A stretch of 64,000 nt of DNA from the NCBI GenBank assembly GCA_029953675.1, contig JAMWBK010000001.1:3075001-3139000 (forward strand), in the 5' to 3' direction. Below the pieces are notes generated by a model. The model made no database searches. It saw only the letters and a program-made list of their open reading frames with translations, and was not told where the DNA came from. This stretch comes from Rhodosorus marinus. Taxonomy: Eukaryota; Rhodophyta; Stylonematophyceae; Stylonematales; Stylonemataceae. The first letter of the stretch is position 1; every line of letters begins with the position of its first letter. A program made the position numbers and the translations under genes. Positions 31,203 through 42,344 of the stretch are shown here, piece after piece.

Positions 31203-31450
31203 GGTCGCGAACAAAAAATAATGTCCAGAAGAAAAAAACAAAAAACGAACCGTTCGGTCGCGAACAAAAAATAATGTCCAGAAGAAAAACACAAAAAACG
31301 AACCGTTGGGAACCGTTGGGAACCGTTGGGAACCGTTGGGAACCGTTGGGAACCGTTGGGAACCGTTGGGAACCGTTGGGAACCGTTGGGAACCGTTGGG
31401 AAGGAACCGTTGGGAACCGTTGGGAAGGAACCGTTGGGAACCGTTGGCCG
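31203..31450. repeat. 10-bp minisatellite preceded by a 54-bp tandem duplication
   Basis: AACCGTTGGG is repeated from about 31301 to 31445. Near the right end two units are interrupted by an extra AAGG. Just before it CGGTCGCGAACAAAAAATAATGTCCAGAAGAAAAA is present twice (31203, 31257; period 54 bp). All three frames stay open on one strand or the other, which makes artefactual ORFs (VPNGSQRFPT). Confidence 0.92.
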
Positions 31451-31504
31451 CTCCGGGTGCGCTTCTAGCACCCGGAGCGGCTCTCTTTCCGATCTTCTTG
31501 CTTG

Positions 31505-31620
31505 TGCGGGGTGCGTGTGAACGCTGCTTCGATGTTGGACGCGTGTGATATTCGCCTTCACTAATCCCTTTTTCCCCCTCGGTTTTTGTTTTTCCATCAC
31601 CAGTAAAACCCATTCCTTCA
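31505..31620 (+). mobile_element. Family C retroelement 3' tail
   Basis: TGTGAACGCTGCTTCGATGTTGGACGCG, CCCTTTTTCCCCCTCGGTTTTTG and CATTCCTTCAATC match the C 3' end. It lies opposite in orientation to the copy at 30.9-31.2 kb, with the minisatellite between them. Confidence 0.7.
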
Positions 31621-31819
31621 ATCACTCTATAGACACATTCATTTCAGCGGCGGTTTTAATTACATTAATTCAGTTATTGAAGACAGAAACCATCAAACAC
31701 ATTCATTCATTTAAGTTCAACATTATTTTTGTTTTTTTTCAAATTTGAACACCCCCCCTCATTTTAAAATTAAAACAATTTTTGGCAGCGGATGAACCTG
31801 TTCATTTCATTTTCAATTG

Positions 31820-32142
31820 ACTTTATTAGAATAGCCTGAAGCGCTACGCAAGGCGTGAAAGGGAACACTAAGAACTACGTAGGGAAGCGTGCAAACCCAG
31901 GCGCCTATGGCGCGCTTCGGAAAGCATGCTACTCGAATATCGCCACAGAGAGACGCTTAAACGTTCCAAGTATTCAACAGGATGCTCAGTAAAACATTTC
32001 CGCAACCTCTCCAAACCCGACTTCTCCACATGACCAAAACTTTCCACAATGAAAGGCTGGAAGCGGAGGGAGCGACCCTCAGCGCGAGGCAGACTGGCCT
32101 TACTCTCGGCATACCGTCGTTCCTCACTCGGCGAAGGGCCGA
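31820..32142 (-). mobile_element. Family B retroelement, 3' fragment, minus
   Basis: CTTTATTAGAATAGCCTGAAGCGCTACGCA begins the reverse-strand B tail. Remnants of RSHRFQPFIVE... follow to ARRMSEERRYAESK. It ends about 130 bp upstream of the secreted-protein start at 32274. Confidence 0.82.
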
Positions 32143-32273
32143 AGCAGCATATATATCAGTTGGGATCGTACGCCGTTTTGCTCGCAGATTCGGGGATACC
32201 TGAAGAGGTAGCTACAGGCGGACAAGTTTCATATTATTACTTTGTAGCTAAAGTGCACGGGATTTAAAGTTTC

Positions 32274-33780
32274 ATGAGCCGCGGGTTGGTATTATTCCTG
32301 CTCGCCGGGATTGTCGGTTTGACGGTTGGCGAGAAGACATGCGCCACATCGTTTAGTGCCACATCGTTTAACCCCCTTGTCTCCTCCTTTTCAGCTGAGA
32401 CAGGTTGCTTTGAACTGGGAGTCGGAGAAGAAGATGAACTGGTGGGAACCGTGAATGCCAGGAATGTCGTGAAGACCCAGGGACCCAACCAGGGGCAGCC
32501 CTGCATCAGATTCGAGTTTCGGGTCCGTAATGGACTTGGGATTAGACGGGCCAAGGTTGGACTATGGAACAAGGAAGTTCCTCGGAATCAAAGTCGATTC
32601 ACTCGCAAGAGGAAGTTTCTAGATAATGAACCGAGCATGGTGAGAGTAGACGCGTGCATGGAACATATACCGACCGACGACACCTGCTGTTCAGGGGAGG
32701 AATTTTCGCCATCGTTGGTACTGGAAGCGAAAGTTCGAATGGACGACGGCAAAGTGCGTACTGCTAGCCTGGTTCCAATTAGAGCACCGCCAGCTCCCGT
32801 CACGATGCGGACCCCGAATGTCCGAAGAGCACAACGTCCTCCTGATTCACTTTGTCTGACGAACACCATCCGTGCATGCGAAGTCTTTACCGATTTGGAC
32901 GCGGAAACCTTCTGGACATGCAATTTCACTATTGGGTGCCAGACCGTCGGCGGCGTGCCGGATTTTTTTGGCTTCAATCGTTTTGATATTGACGAGGGAA
33001 AAGTTCAAGTCGCGGGTTTACCTGGCGTAGATGTCGCACCGAACCGGTTCGAACTGTCTATTTACGAAATTCCAGCTTCCCCAACGCCGCCCGTCCCGGG
33101 AGCAGCCTATTATGCTGCGGAAGCACTCACGGTGGTCCGTCGTCAAGCAGTGTCAGGACAAAACAGGGAAGGGCTCCAAACGGTGATATTCGACGTGCCA
33201 GAGCTCCCTGAGATTAGAGCAGTCGCTTTTGCTTTAGAGGCCTTAGTACTGGAACAAGAAGATACAAGGTATGCCGTGAGGGAAACAGCGCGACGAGTGT
33301 TACTGGATTTTATCAGCTTCAGCGAGTACCGGGTTGAAACGAATTCAGGCCCACTCGAGCTTGAAATGTCAGCAGAAAATTCCCTCTTTGGTAGATTACC
33401 GGACACTGGCATCGTCGGACGGATCGGCAGCGCTATCTGTGGGTTTTGCTTGCCCTTAGGCGCGGAACCGAAAGGAGAATGGAGCGTTTTGCCCCCAGGC
33501 AAACCAGATGACAGCCTCAACGAGGCCCAGTTCCCACCTGAATTTGCACGGCTTCCCGGCAATTGTATTTATGAGGCACGAATCGAAACTATCGGAAATG
33601 GGTGTATGGAGGTCGATTTTGAATTCCCCGGGGTAAGGCCAAAGCTTATGCTCGTTCTCGTATCAATCTCTTTTCTTGCTAATCGATACTGGCATATGCG
33701 CGCCCGTCCTACATCTTTAGATGCTCGAGGTAGAAGAGGTTGTCCAAGGCCAGGTTGTGTGCAAGTGCGTTCTCATCTAA
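32274..33780 (+). CDS. Secreted protein of unknown function, probable distant relative of the cysteine-rich family
   Basis: Two exons, 32274-33632 and 33721-33780. The 88-bp intron (GTAAGG...ACATCTTTAG) removes an implausible basic tail and gives the end GQVVCKCVLI, 472 residues in all. Residues 1-19 form a signal peptide (RGLVLFLLAGIVGLTVG). The next 140 residues contain CFELG, PCIRFEFRV, VDACMEH, DTCCSGEEFSPSLVLEAKV, which line up loosely with PLCVRMEFDVV, VICQDEM and GCCENSSLF in the RTX gene. The centre and C-terminal parts (for example FTDLDAETFWTCNFTIGC, ICGFCLPLG, GNGCMEVDFEFPG) have paired cysteines but no motif I recognise. No transmembrane segment follows the signal peptide, so it is probably secreted. 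Function not assigned. Confidence 0.8.
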
Positions 33781-34061
33781 AACACTCCTTCATGGGCAAT
33801 CATAGACGCTGCCGTTAAACACTGCTAGAACAACTGGACATAAGTGGGACGACCATCGCATTACCACTAGGTGAAGAGGTGGCCCATCTTTTCCCAGCTC
33901 TTCGTTCGTTCGCTTTGAATGCTTGCTTTCCGATTAAGGTGGAGACTAAGCTATCTGTGTATGTGTTCGGGCGGGCAATTGAGTGATGGTTAACACTACC
34001 GTAACTAAGCAACCGTACATACGTTTGTCCCTGCAGTTACAACAACTTTGAAGTGAGTCGC
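33781..34061. other. Intergenic
   Basis: 3' flank of the secreted-protein gene. No gene or repeat of note. Confidence 0.4.
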
Positions 34062-34335
34062 TTTTTCAATAAATTCCTTCAATCGAAAACTGAAAGAACA
34101 ATCGAAGGGGAAAAACACTATCGCGGCAAAGCCATCACCACTATCGCGGCAAAGCCATCACCCCTCCAACATCAAAGTAGTATTCATAATCCACGACATG
34201 CGACGCAGACAGGTCAAGGATAATGAAGAGAAATAGTGATGCTTCTCGCGAAACAACTCGCGATGCTCACCAACGGAATCCATGAACGTTAAACTTTCAA
34301 TCACCAGCGAAACCAGGTCATTTATTTGAATGAAT
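34062..34335 (-). mobile_element. Family C retroelement, 3' fragment, minus
   Basis: TTCCTTCAATCGAAAACTGAAAG tail, CCTCCAACATCAAAG, and remnants of the ...SFNVHGFRW region. CACTATCGCGGCAAAGCCATCAC is tandemly doubled at 34116-34161 (period 23 bp). Confidence 0.7.
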
Positions 34336-34349
34336 GATTTAATCGTTGC

Positions 34350-36418
34350 AAAGATCAGCTTTGGATGTGCTCGTGAGGGTGTCCGGTGCTAGTTTTCGGT
34401 GGTTTTGCGTGACAAGTGGGTTCTTCGGTGGGAGGCGCTTCTCTCTGCTGCCTTTCCCCCTGTTTTTTCGGGTTTTGTGGTTGGTAGTCGGGTCATTCAC
34501 CTTTTGGTTGTTAGGTCCTGACGGGGTTTTTTCTCCTGTGGAGTTGGGTGGTGTGTGTTTTCGGCGGGGGAATTGGTGGTTAAAGTATCGTCACTAAATT
34601 CTCTCGTGATGGTAGAGGTTTCCCCGCCCTTCTCCCTCGGGAGCGGAGCTCCCTGGCAACGAGGTGTCCTTCGGGGTTGGGCTCCGGGTGTGTCTAAGTT
34701 CGGGCCCCTTCTCTACGCAGGTGGAGCTGCAGGGCGCCACTGGTATGGAGGTGCGAGCCCTCATGTCAGCCGCATCCAAGGGTTGGAGCACCACGGCGTC
34801 GGTTTCGGGAGCAACAACTTCGTCCAAGCCTCTTGCGAACGAGCAAAACTCGGCACAAGCAGCTCACTGACGCCATTGAGCGCCTCCCAGACAGCATGCT
34901 GCAATCGGTCTGCTTGCTTTCCCGCTTTTGTGCCGGTCCCCGACTCAACTACTGGTTGCGTAGCCTACCACCCGACTGGGGTTCGTGGATCGCCGCCAAG
35001 GCCGACGAGATGACGCTGAGCCACTGGGGCACGCTCTTGGATGAACCCCTCGACCTTGAAGCGGCTCCCGACCGGGACTTAATTCGTGCCCAGCTCGCTC
35101 TACCGTTGCGCTTAGGGGGATTTGGTGTCGTAGATCGGGGACTCGTTTGCTCGCCTGCGGCGGTCGCCTCCTGGGCAACCGCGCTCCGTACCTTGGTGAC
35201 TTTCCGGATACAAAGTGCCTGCCTTTTGGCTCGAGCACTGGCTGGCGAGGACCCAGCGACCCTTTCGCCCCGGATTTTGACGATCTATGATGGTCTACAA
35301 CAGGCGTTCCAGAAGTGCAACGCCGTGCCGGACGAGAATCGATCCCGTTTTCGCTCCCGGCGGGAACTGCTATCGGGACGAACTGAGGCGATTGAGGACT
35401 CACCCATTGACAGAGTTCTTACCGATGAGGGAGAAGCTAGCCCCGGGTCACCTGTTGCAGATTACCCAGGTCTGAGCCGATTGTGGAGCTCCCGCACTGA
35501 TGTGATTCAACATAGCCTCACCTGGGGCCAACACAGTGCCGCTCACGCAGTCTTGCTCAACTCTCCCCTCACACCGCCTACCACCCCCGCTCGGCTTCGC
35601 GGCATGGGAGGCCATCTCTCGCACCTGTGGTTAACCACTCTGCCTTCGTCGCCGGGTCACCGTCTCGATGCCTTCCAGTTCCGCTCCGCCGCAAGGATCT
35701 ACTTAGGTTTTCCACAAGCCCCGTGGCACTCTAATCGGCCGTCTTTCTGTCAGGGATGTGAGAGCCGGATTGACGCTTGTGGCTACCATTTCTTGGGTTC
35801 ATGCGGCCTGTTGCGAGGTCTCCGCACGAGGAGCCACACTCGTCTCAAGTACATCCTAAGCGAATGTTTAGCTCGGGTAGGTCATACGGTTGAGGTGGAA
35901 TCGGAACTACCCAGATCGGTCTCGGACACGGCGCCGCCCCGCTGTATCGCAGATCTTCTTGTATCAGACCCTGCCGCCCGACGCTCAGCATATGTTGACC
36001 TCGCGATTACATGCCCTGTGGCGAGCCCCCATCTCACAGCTGCCGCCCGCCGCCGAGGGGCAGCCGCTTCGGCTCTTCGGCGAGTGAAGGAACGACGGTA
36101 TGCTGAGAGCATGGCCGCGTCTGACCTACGCCGAGGGTCGCTCCCACCGGTTCCAGCCTTTCATTGTGGAAAGCTTTGGTCACGTGGATAAGTCGGGTTT
36201 AGAGCGGTTGCGGAAATGTTTCGCTGAGCATCCTACTGAGTACTTGGCGCTTTTACGGCGTTTGAGTGCCGCCCTGTGGCGATATTCAAGCAACATGCTT
36301 GCCGGGGCGCGCCATCGGCGCCTGGGTTTGCACGCCTCCCTCCCTAGTTCTTATTTCCTTTTCACGCCTTTCGTAGCGCTTCAGGCTATGCTATTAAAGC
36401 CCAATAAAGCCAGTACAG
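34350..36418 (+). mobile_element. Family B deletion derivative without reverse transcriptase
   Basis: 5' leader and N-terminal scrap (FSTQVELQGATGMEVRALMS, matching 18.74-18.68 kb of the long copy) jump at GCATCCAAGGGTTGG directly to the post-RT region. A clean 452-codon frame (34833-36191) carries LTDAIERLPDSMLQSV, WGSWIAAKADEMTLSHWG, ALPLRLGGFGV, finger CQGCESRIDACGYHFLGSC and RCIADLLVSDPAARRSAYVD. The frame then shifts and QPFIVESFGHVDKSGLERLR follows. Tail GGCTATGCTATTAAAGCCC. About 3 kb of RT coding sequence is absent. Confidence 0.85.
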
Positions 36419-36449
36419 GAATGCAGGGCGGCTTGCAGCTCAAGAAATA

Positions 36450-39400
36450 AGCCTTCAGCGCTTTCCGCTCGCCATCAAATTGCGGAACTTCGAGATATCC
36501 AAGCTGCTCAATGTGGTTCCCCAGGACCCTCCTGCGGCTGCGTGTGGGACCAAGACACAGTTGCAGAGGCCCAGTCCCCCAAATCGCGGTGGGAGGCCCA
36601 CACGGGCACGGACAACATCACGGGTGGGTCGCGGCAGAGCGCTCAGCTCCTCATCAAGGAAATACCCAAGGTCACGGAAACTCTCAGCACCCGCACGAGT
36701 GACAAACCATCGGCCCCAAGGAGTTGGAAGTGACCGGAGCCAGTAGGTTAACCGCTGACTGCAACAATACCGAAACAACAACAACGAGCACTGGAGGAAG
36801 CCCGGAGGTATCCGTCGAAGCTCTGCAGCCGTCTGTACTTACCGAGGAGCTGCAGCAACTCGCCTTCAACGAAGGACGGCGACCCGTAGGGGATGCCTAA
36901 GTGGACAAAACCGTCTCCAAATATCCCGGAACGACGCCGGTACATGCTGATCTTGTGCAGCTACACCTCCGCAGTAGAACGATTTGTGATGATTAACCTC
37001 CAAGTCAACGCGCGAAGCCAAGGAGCGTAGACGATCATAGGGTAGCGCTAGAGCATGAGGGGGCCAGGAGGCACGCGTCATCGTGGTAGGCAACCGTAGG
37101 AACCTGCGGGAATTCGGAGCGAACACAAACCAAGACTAGTTGTAGTCCACAGAATGAAGGAAGGAGCCAAGAGGTCACCCTTTTGTACCCCTGTTCGCGC
37201 CGCAAACGTGTGGGGAGGAAGCGCAAGGGTGTCATAGCGAGTCCCACGACCAAGCGGAGACTAAAGACTACTAACAATGGGAAAGCCTACACGGAAGACT
37301 TTGCGCACCACGTGCATGAGAGCAGGACGAGAGACGCGGTTGAACGCATTGGTAAAGTTTATAGAGAGGAGCCCATAATCTGCGGAGTACGCCATTTCCG
37401 ACCGGAGTAAAACAGACAACAACTCACAGCCACCACGATAGCCTGAGGCCCACGCTAACTGCACGTGCCCAAAGAAGCGTGATTCTGGATACAGGATTTT
37501 CACTAACCACCGTGCCGCCAATTTGCGGACGACCTCAACCAGGCCAATAGGGCGAAGCGCAGGGCTCGAGGCATTGTGGCTGGGCTTCGAAAGCAGACAC
37601 TACTGCGAACGCCCGACCAGGAACCACGCGCACTCACACGGGAGATCGCCATTCCCAAGCGCTTCGACTGCCAACGGCAACGCCTTCAAACCTTCATCAC
37701 TTAAGAAACGGAGATATTCCACCCGCAGCCCCGAGAGCCTTGGGGAACGGCCCATCGGAGCATTATGAACCAACTCACGTACCGCCACCAGATTGACCAC
37801 TAACCACACGCTGGGATGTGAAGCTGAGCGGTACTCTTCCAACACTGATTCAAACGAGAAGTCCCAAGGAGAGCCTTCCGCGGGAAATAGCAAACGTAGC
37901 GGTGAAGAAAGATCATCGGAGTATGGAACCACTTGTTGTCGCTGCTTGAGGATACCAGCTGCCCGCCGCAGATCACCGCCTCTCGCTCGTCTCTGTCGAG
38001 AGACCTGAAAGCTGAGGGCGCACAAGGAGAACAGGAAGAGAGAGAAGCGAAATAGAGACGTTCGAGGTCCTCAAAGTTGGCGGAAAGGAAGATTAGCTTT
38101 TGTCGGCGAAGGTGGACCCGGCGAGGATGCGGATTGAGGAGGACCGTAGAGGAGATGAGAACGAGGCGGGGAAAAAAGAACAAGAGCTCCCACCAGGAGC
38201 TTATGAAGACGACGAGGGAGCGGTTCGGCCGAGCTCTGATGACAAAGTGGAAGGGAACCGCCCGGGTAGGAGACGACGAGGTACGAAAACCACAAGAGAA
38301 GACGCTCATTCCAGGCTGAGCGGTCACTGGTAAACAGGGGTAACCGGGGCGACACGCTCGCGGAGGAGGAAGCCTCAGACATCGAGCCTCCCCTCAGCTG
38401 GGAAGGCAGATCGAATATCCGGAGGAGGTGCCTCGGAGGGAGGCTCAGGAGTCGCAAGACGCTTACGTGGGGGGCGCACAAAGGAACTAAAAGACCTGAA
38501 GAAAGTAGACACAGGGTTTTCAGCAGCGGAGCCTTGACTGTGGGCGTCCACAGCCAGCAGATTGGGAGAGACCGATGGTACTTCTTCTATGTCGGTGTCA
38601 CGAGCCTCGAAGGCAGGGCGACGGGAGGAGGGGCGCTCAGTAGCCGGCGGCAGAAGGTCAAACGCAGGGCGGGCTTCCAGCAGGGCGGCCTTGGTGGAGA
38701 GGAAGGCCTCTAGCGCGGTGCGCAAGACCCGGGGGGAGGAAAACGCGGGAAGAGGCTCGCTTGTACGCGCGAGAGCCGCGCCACATGAGTGTTTAGGGCG
38801 ACAACCGAAGCCTGCAAAGCAGCATTCAGGTTTTGCAGGGCCGAAGGAGGAACCTAGGCGGCGTCAAACGATCGAACGCGACAAACAAAGAGACATAAGG
38901 ACTAGTCAGTATCGTGCTGGCCAGAGCACAGCGCTGGGACCCGGGGGTTCAAGCGATTGAAGGTACTGGTAAGCCGAGTCAGTAACAAGAAAACAGGCAT
39001 GAGGGCCCGTGAAGTCCGCATATAGGAATTTAGACTGGGCGACCCCAAGGGAGGAAGCCATAGTGTCGGGAAAATCGCGGCAGTGGACGTACGCGCCGCC
39101 CCGACCACGAGAGGGGGTCTGGGGACACACGCTCGTCATCCACACGAAGTGAACGGAGATAGCTGGCGAGAAAAGTCAATAGGGATGTGTCGTGGCATCA
39201 GACGCACCATTGCCGTCGTGCGTTGTTCAGAAGAGCCCCTGCGAAGGACCTGCGAATAGGTCGGACGTGGGGCACTGGAGGGAGCAGGATTCCGGCCCGA
39301 CGCGGGCCCAGGAGGTGTCTGGCCTTCGATAGGGGTAGCCCAGTCGGAATCAGGAACGACCAGAGCGGAGCGCTCTTGTCAGTTAAAGGCAGGCCCCGCT

Positions 39401-39700
39401 GCACCGCGTGAGGGTGGCCGCGGTACTAAACCCGCACACGCTGAGCTCCACGCGCGCTGAGAGAACGGCTCCGTCCACCGGAATAGGTGAGGAAACCCCA
39501 ACCATGACGAGGGGAAGGTGTAAAAAACCGATCCCCCCCACAAAAACCCCAAAAAGAGAACTTGTATCCAACGTTTGCAACCAAAAAAAAACCACCACGA
39601 CCTCCACGGGGCGCCAGCAACCCCCAGGACGCACCACACCGCTAGAAGATGCGGAGGGAAAGGTGGTAGAAAGAAGCGCCTTCCACCGAATAACACAATT
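36450..39700 (-). mobile_element. Family F retroelement, RT-bearing, 3'-truncated
   Basis: Minus-strand blocks in order: leader rich in GGTTTTTGG (39.7-39.4 kb); FPDTMASSLGVAQSKFLYAD (about 39.05 kb), homologous to FRDTFAES..FIFANYEG of family B; an acidic, proline-rich stretch; then NAPMGRSPRLSGLRVEYLRF, INFTNAFNRVSRPALMHVV, VAYHDDACLLAPS and QRLTYWLRSLPTPWGRWFVT with PPRFGGLGLCN. Finger and endonuclease are missing; the copy ends beside the family B tail at 36.42 kb. Many frameshifts. Confidence 0.78.
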
Positions 39701-39754
39701 CCGACTCAAAACAACCAAAACCCAGCACCATACACCCTCACGAAACCAAAAACC

Positions 39755-40215
39755 AAAAAAGAAAGATGACCCCACTGGGGCACACTCCTCCACGAACCCC
39801 TGGATATTGAATCTTCCCCCTACAGAGACGTACTCCGCGCCCAACTGGCCCTACCCCTGCGATTAGACGGGTTTGACTTTGCAGTCCGGCGAAAAAAATT
39901 TTTTGCTCCTGCGTCGGTCGCCTCCTGTGCCACAGCGCTTCGTACTCTGGTGAGCTTTCGGCTGATAAGTGCCTGCCTCTTGGCTCGGACGATGACTACA
40001 GAGGATCCCGTCCCTCTTTCGCCTCAGCTTTTGAGTCTCTATGATGGCCTGCATAACAGGCGTTCAGTAGTTACAACGTCGTGCCGGACGAGAATCGATA
40101 TCAGCTTCGCTCGCGGAGTTCCAGGTGATATCTGGTCATGGTATCCGCCTCCCGTGCCAGAGTGCGGCCGAATGGGTAGGGTAGGCATCGTAGAAGGTAA
40201 TCCAGGCGTGTTTCA
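39755..40215 (+). mobile_element. B/C-type retroelement fragment
   Basis: CCACTGGGGCACACTCCTCC, LDIESSPYRDVLRAQLALPL, ATALRTLVSFRLISACLLAR and SPQLLSLYDGL match the post-RT region of family B (35.0-35.3 kb) with clear divergence and frameshifts. It meets a minus-strand family A fragment at about 40.2 kb. Confidence 0.72.
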
Positions 40216-41515
40216 GCGCATTACCTGAACAATGCGACCTGCGCGTTAAGTTCATGTTGCGGTAGCTGTGCTATTTCAGAGATGAGCTTTTCTTGCTTTG
40301 TTTTGAAGCGCACGACACTCGTGCTCGATATATTGCCAGTTTCCAAGCGGGATCGAGTGGATAGTGACGCCTTCTCGGGCAAAGTGTACGCCAGGGATCT
40401 CTCCACTGATGACTTGCGCCGTCGTCAGGGTTCGGCCGTATAGCGTGCATTTATCGATTTGCAGGCTGGCCCCAAGAGCGAGGAGCATAGTTCGGCTCCA
40501 GGCTAGTGCTTGCTTCAGCACTAAACTAACGAAACCGTTTACACTTTACAACCCCAGACTAACGCTGTGCACAGCACTTGCTTGTAGTCGGAGAGGGCCA
40601 CCGTTTCCGTTCGGGGCGGCCGAACATTGCGCAGTGTCACAATCACCGGATGGGTGTCCGGTCCCCACCTACTGCCACCCACCGTCGCATGAAGTTGTCG
40701 AAGGGCAGTCTGTTGTCTCATGCCCACTGCCTTCGCTGCCCGTTGCGCGTATGTACTACGTGGTGGGATAGAGCCAGAGCGGGGAAGTTCCACTCCTCCT
40801 GTCCCCCAGGAGATAGTCCTGGAGCGGACTGGCCCCCAGCGGCATGACCCTTGTCGAGCTGTCCCACTTGCAACTGTCCCATTAGTTGTTGTCCCATTCC
40901 AGGGTGTCCCGGGGCATGGTGTCCCACCCGGTTGTGTCCCACACGCGACTGTCCCATCCTGTCCCAAATGGTGGTGTCCCAGAGGAGCTTGCCCTGTGGA
41001 TTGACCTTGGATTGACGATCTGCGGGATTGCGCATTTCAGATTCGCTCTGCAAGGCTGATTTTCGGTGGGCGCCCAGAATGGAGGTTTCTCTCCCAGCTC
41101 CTCAAGGCGGGCGTTGATGCATTTCAGGTCGCCGGTGTTCCCTGGTCTGGAGTACAGCGGGTGTAACCCAGCAAAAAATCTCGCTATCTCCTTGTTGCTT
41201 ACCCCGACGTCTCGGTAGAAGTCGGTATATTTCGCCAGCTTGCCCAGGAGGTCGTGGGCAACATCTTCTTCGTCCGTAGATGTGGACGCTGTCTCCATGT
41301 CTACTTCTTGGAATTCGCGAATTCTCGTACCTGATGTTCACCAAGGAGACTTGGTGAACATTAGGTAAAAAGTGCCTGGCCCTCTCCTCAATTTCTCCTT
41401 CCTCCAGGTGATCCCCGGGGGAATAGTTCTCTCCTCCAAGTGCAAAGTCAGTGCGGGATATTTCCTCCCCACCCGGGGGGGAGGTTGTCCAACATTCGTC
41501 TTCGCCATCAACCAC
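40216..41515 (-). mobile_element. Family A retroelement fragments, minus
   Basis: 40.52-40.22 kb holds the post-RT block (EGVTIHSIPLG, ELNAQVALFR). After a CCCCAGACTAAC junction at 40551, 41515-40560 holds the N-terminal region: DGEDECWTTSPPGGEEI, DLLGKLAKYTDFYRDVGVSN, IARFFAGLHPLYSRPGN, DLKCINARLEELGEKPPFWA, a GTxPxGT-type repeat made by TGTCCCA units, and AAKAVGMRQQTALRQLHATV. The outer end again shows ACCCCAGACTCTAACGTAACC. Confidence 0.75.
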
Positions 41516-42344
41516 ACCCCAGACTCTAACGTAACCTCATCTTTTTAGCCTAGTTGGGACAACAAACGCTCCGCTCCAAGAGCTTCGCGATAAGGAAAAA
41601 CAAGAGGTTGTTGACTTACCAATGAGGCTTCGCTTCGGATTAGAGGCGAACGGGGTAACCTGAACTTCCGCTCTAATTAATCTCGTAGAACACTTAGAAA
41701 GAATGAAGCAGACAACTCATTAGGGGGCTACTTAACGCATCCACAGACTCCTTATTTTCTCTTTTGTGGGCGTCATTAGGGAGCTTCCTAGCAGCGATTG
41801 TCCATGAAGACGAAGGAACGTCCCTCTATTTTAATCTACTGGGCATATCGGCCACACTATCAAACCCTATTCTAGCTCCAATGCAGTAAATACTCCCACA
41901 GTTTATTTTTTGATGCGTAAGCTTCGTGAACACTGTCGCATTGTCATTTGACGCTGATGTGGCAGCCGACGTTTCTTGCTTGCCCTATCGCTATCGCCCC
42001 TCGGCTGAGAAGATGGTTCGCCCCTCCACAAGAGCGTCCCTTCATGGACGCTTAAGTTTGATTGCCTAGCCAAACGGCTTCGAACAGAAAGTGACCTAGT
42101 CAAAACGAAGCTTGCAGCACTCCTTTGAAGCGAAGCGACGAACTCTGAGCGCCGGAAGGCATCAAGCGCTTAACAAAAAGAGCAAACTTCAATATTCAGC
42201 CATCTCGGGAGCCAAAACTTCGAATCACGATGAGTGTTATGATCCCAAGGGCCTAGATGCCCTGGACCGAATTAAATCCTCGCCATCGACTCAGTTGCAA
42301 GCGTTGACTATTGTGGCCCGTTACCGGTAGAACGAACGAATGGT
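41516..42344. other. Interval without a gene
   Basis: About 830 bp with only short overlapping frames and no motif or repeat that I can support. Confidence 0.4.

Noticed and set aside
31301-31445. CRISPR array
   Set aside because: Units are contiguous with no spacers, and the window is eukaryotic.
31170-31625. Long frames encoding VPNGSQRFPT or NRWEPLGTVG repeats
   Set aside because: They are translations of the 10-bp minisatellite, open on both strands because 10 bp is not a multiple of three and the unit contains no stop; no protein is implied.
38071-38333. Arginine- and glutamate-rich plus-strand frames
   Set aside because: Antisense of the degraded family F coding region.
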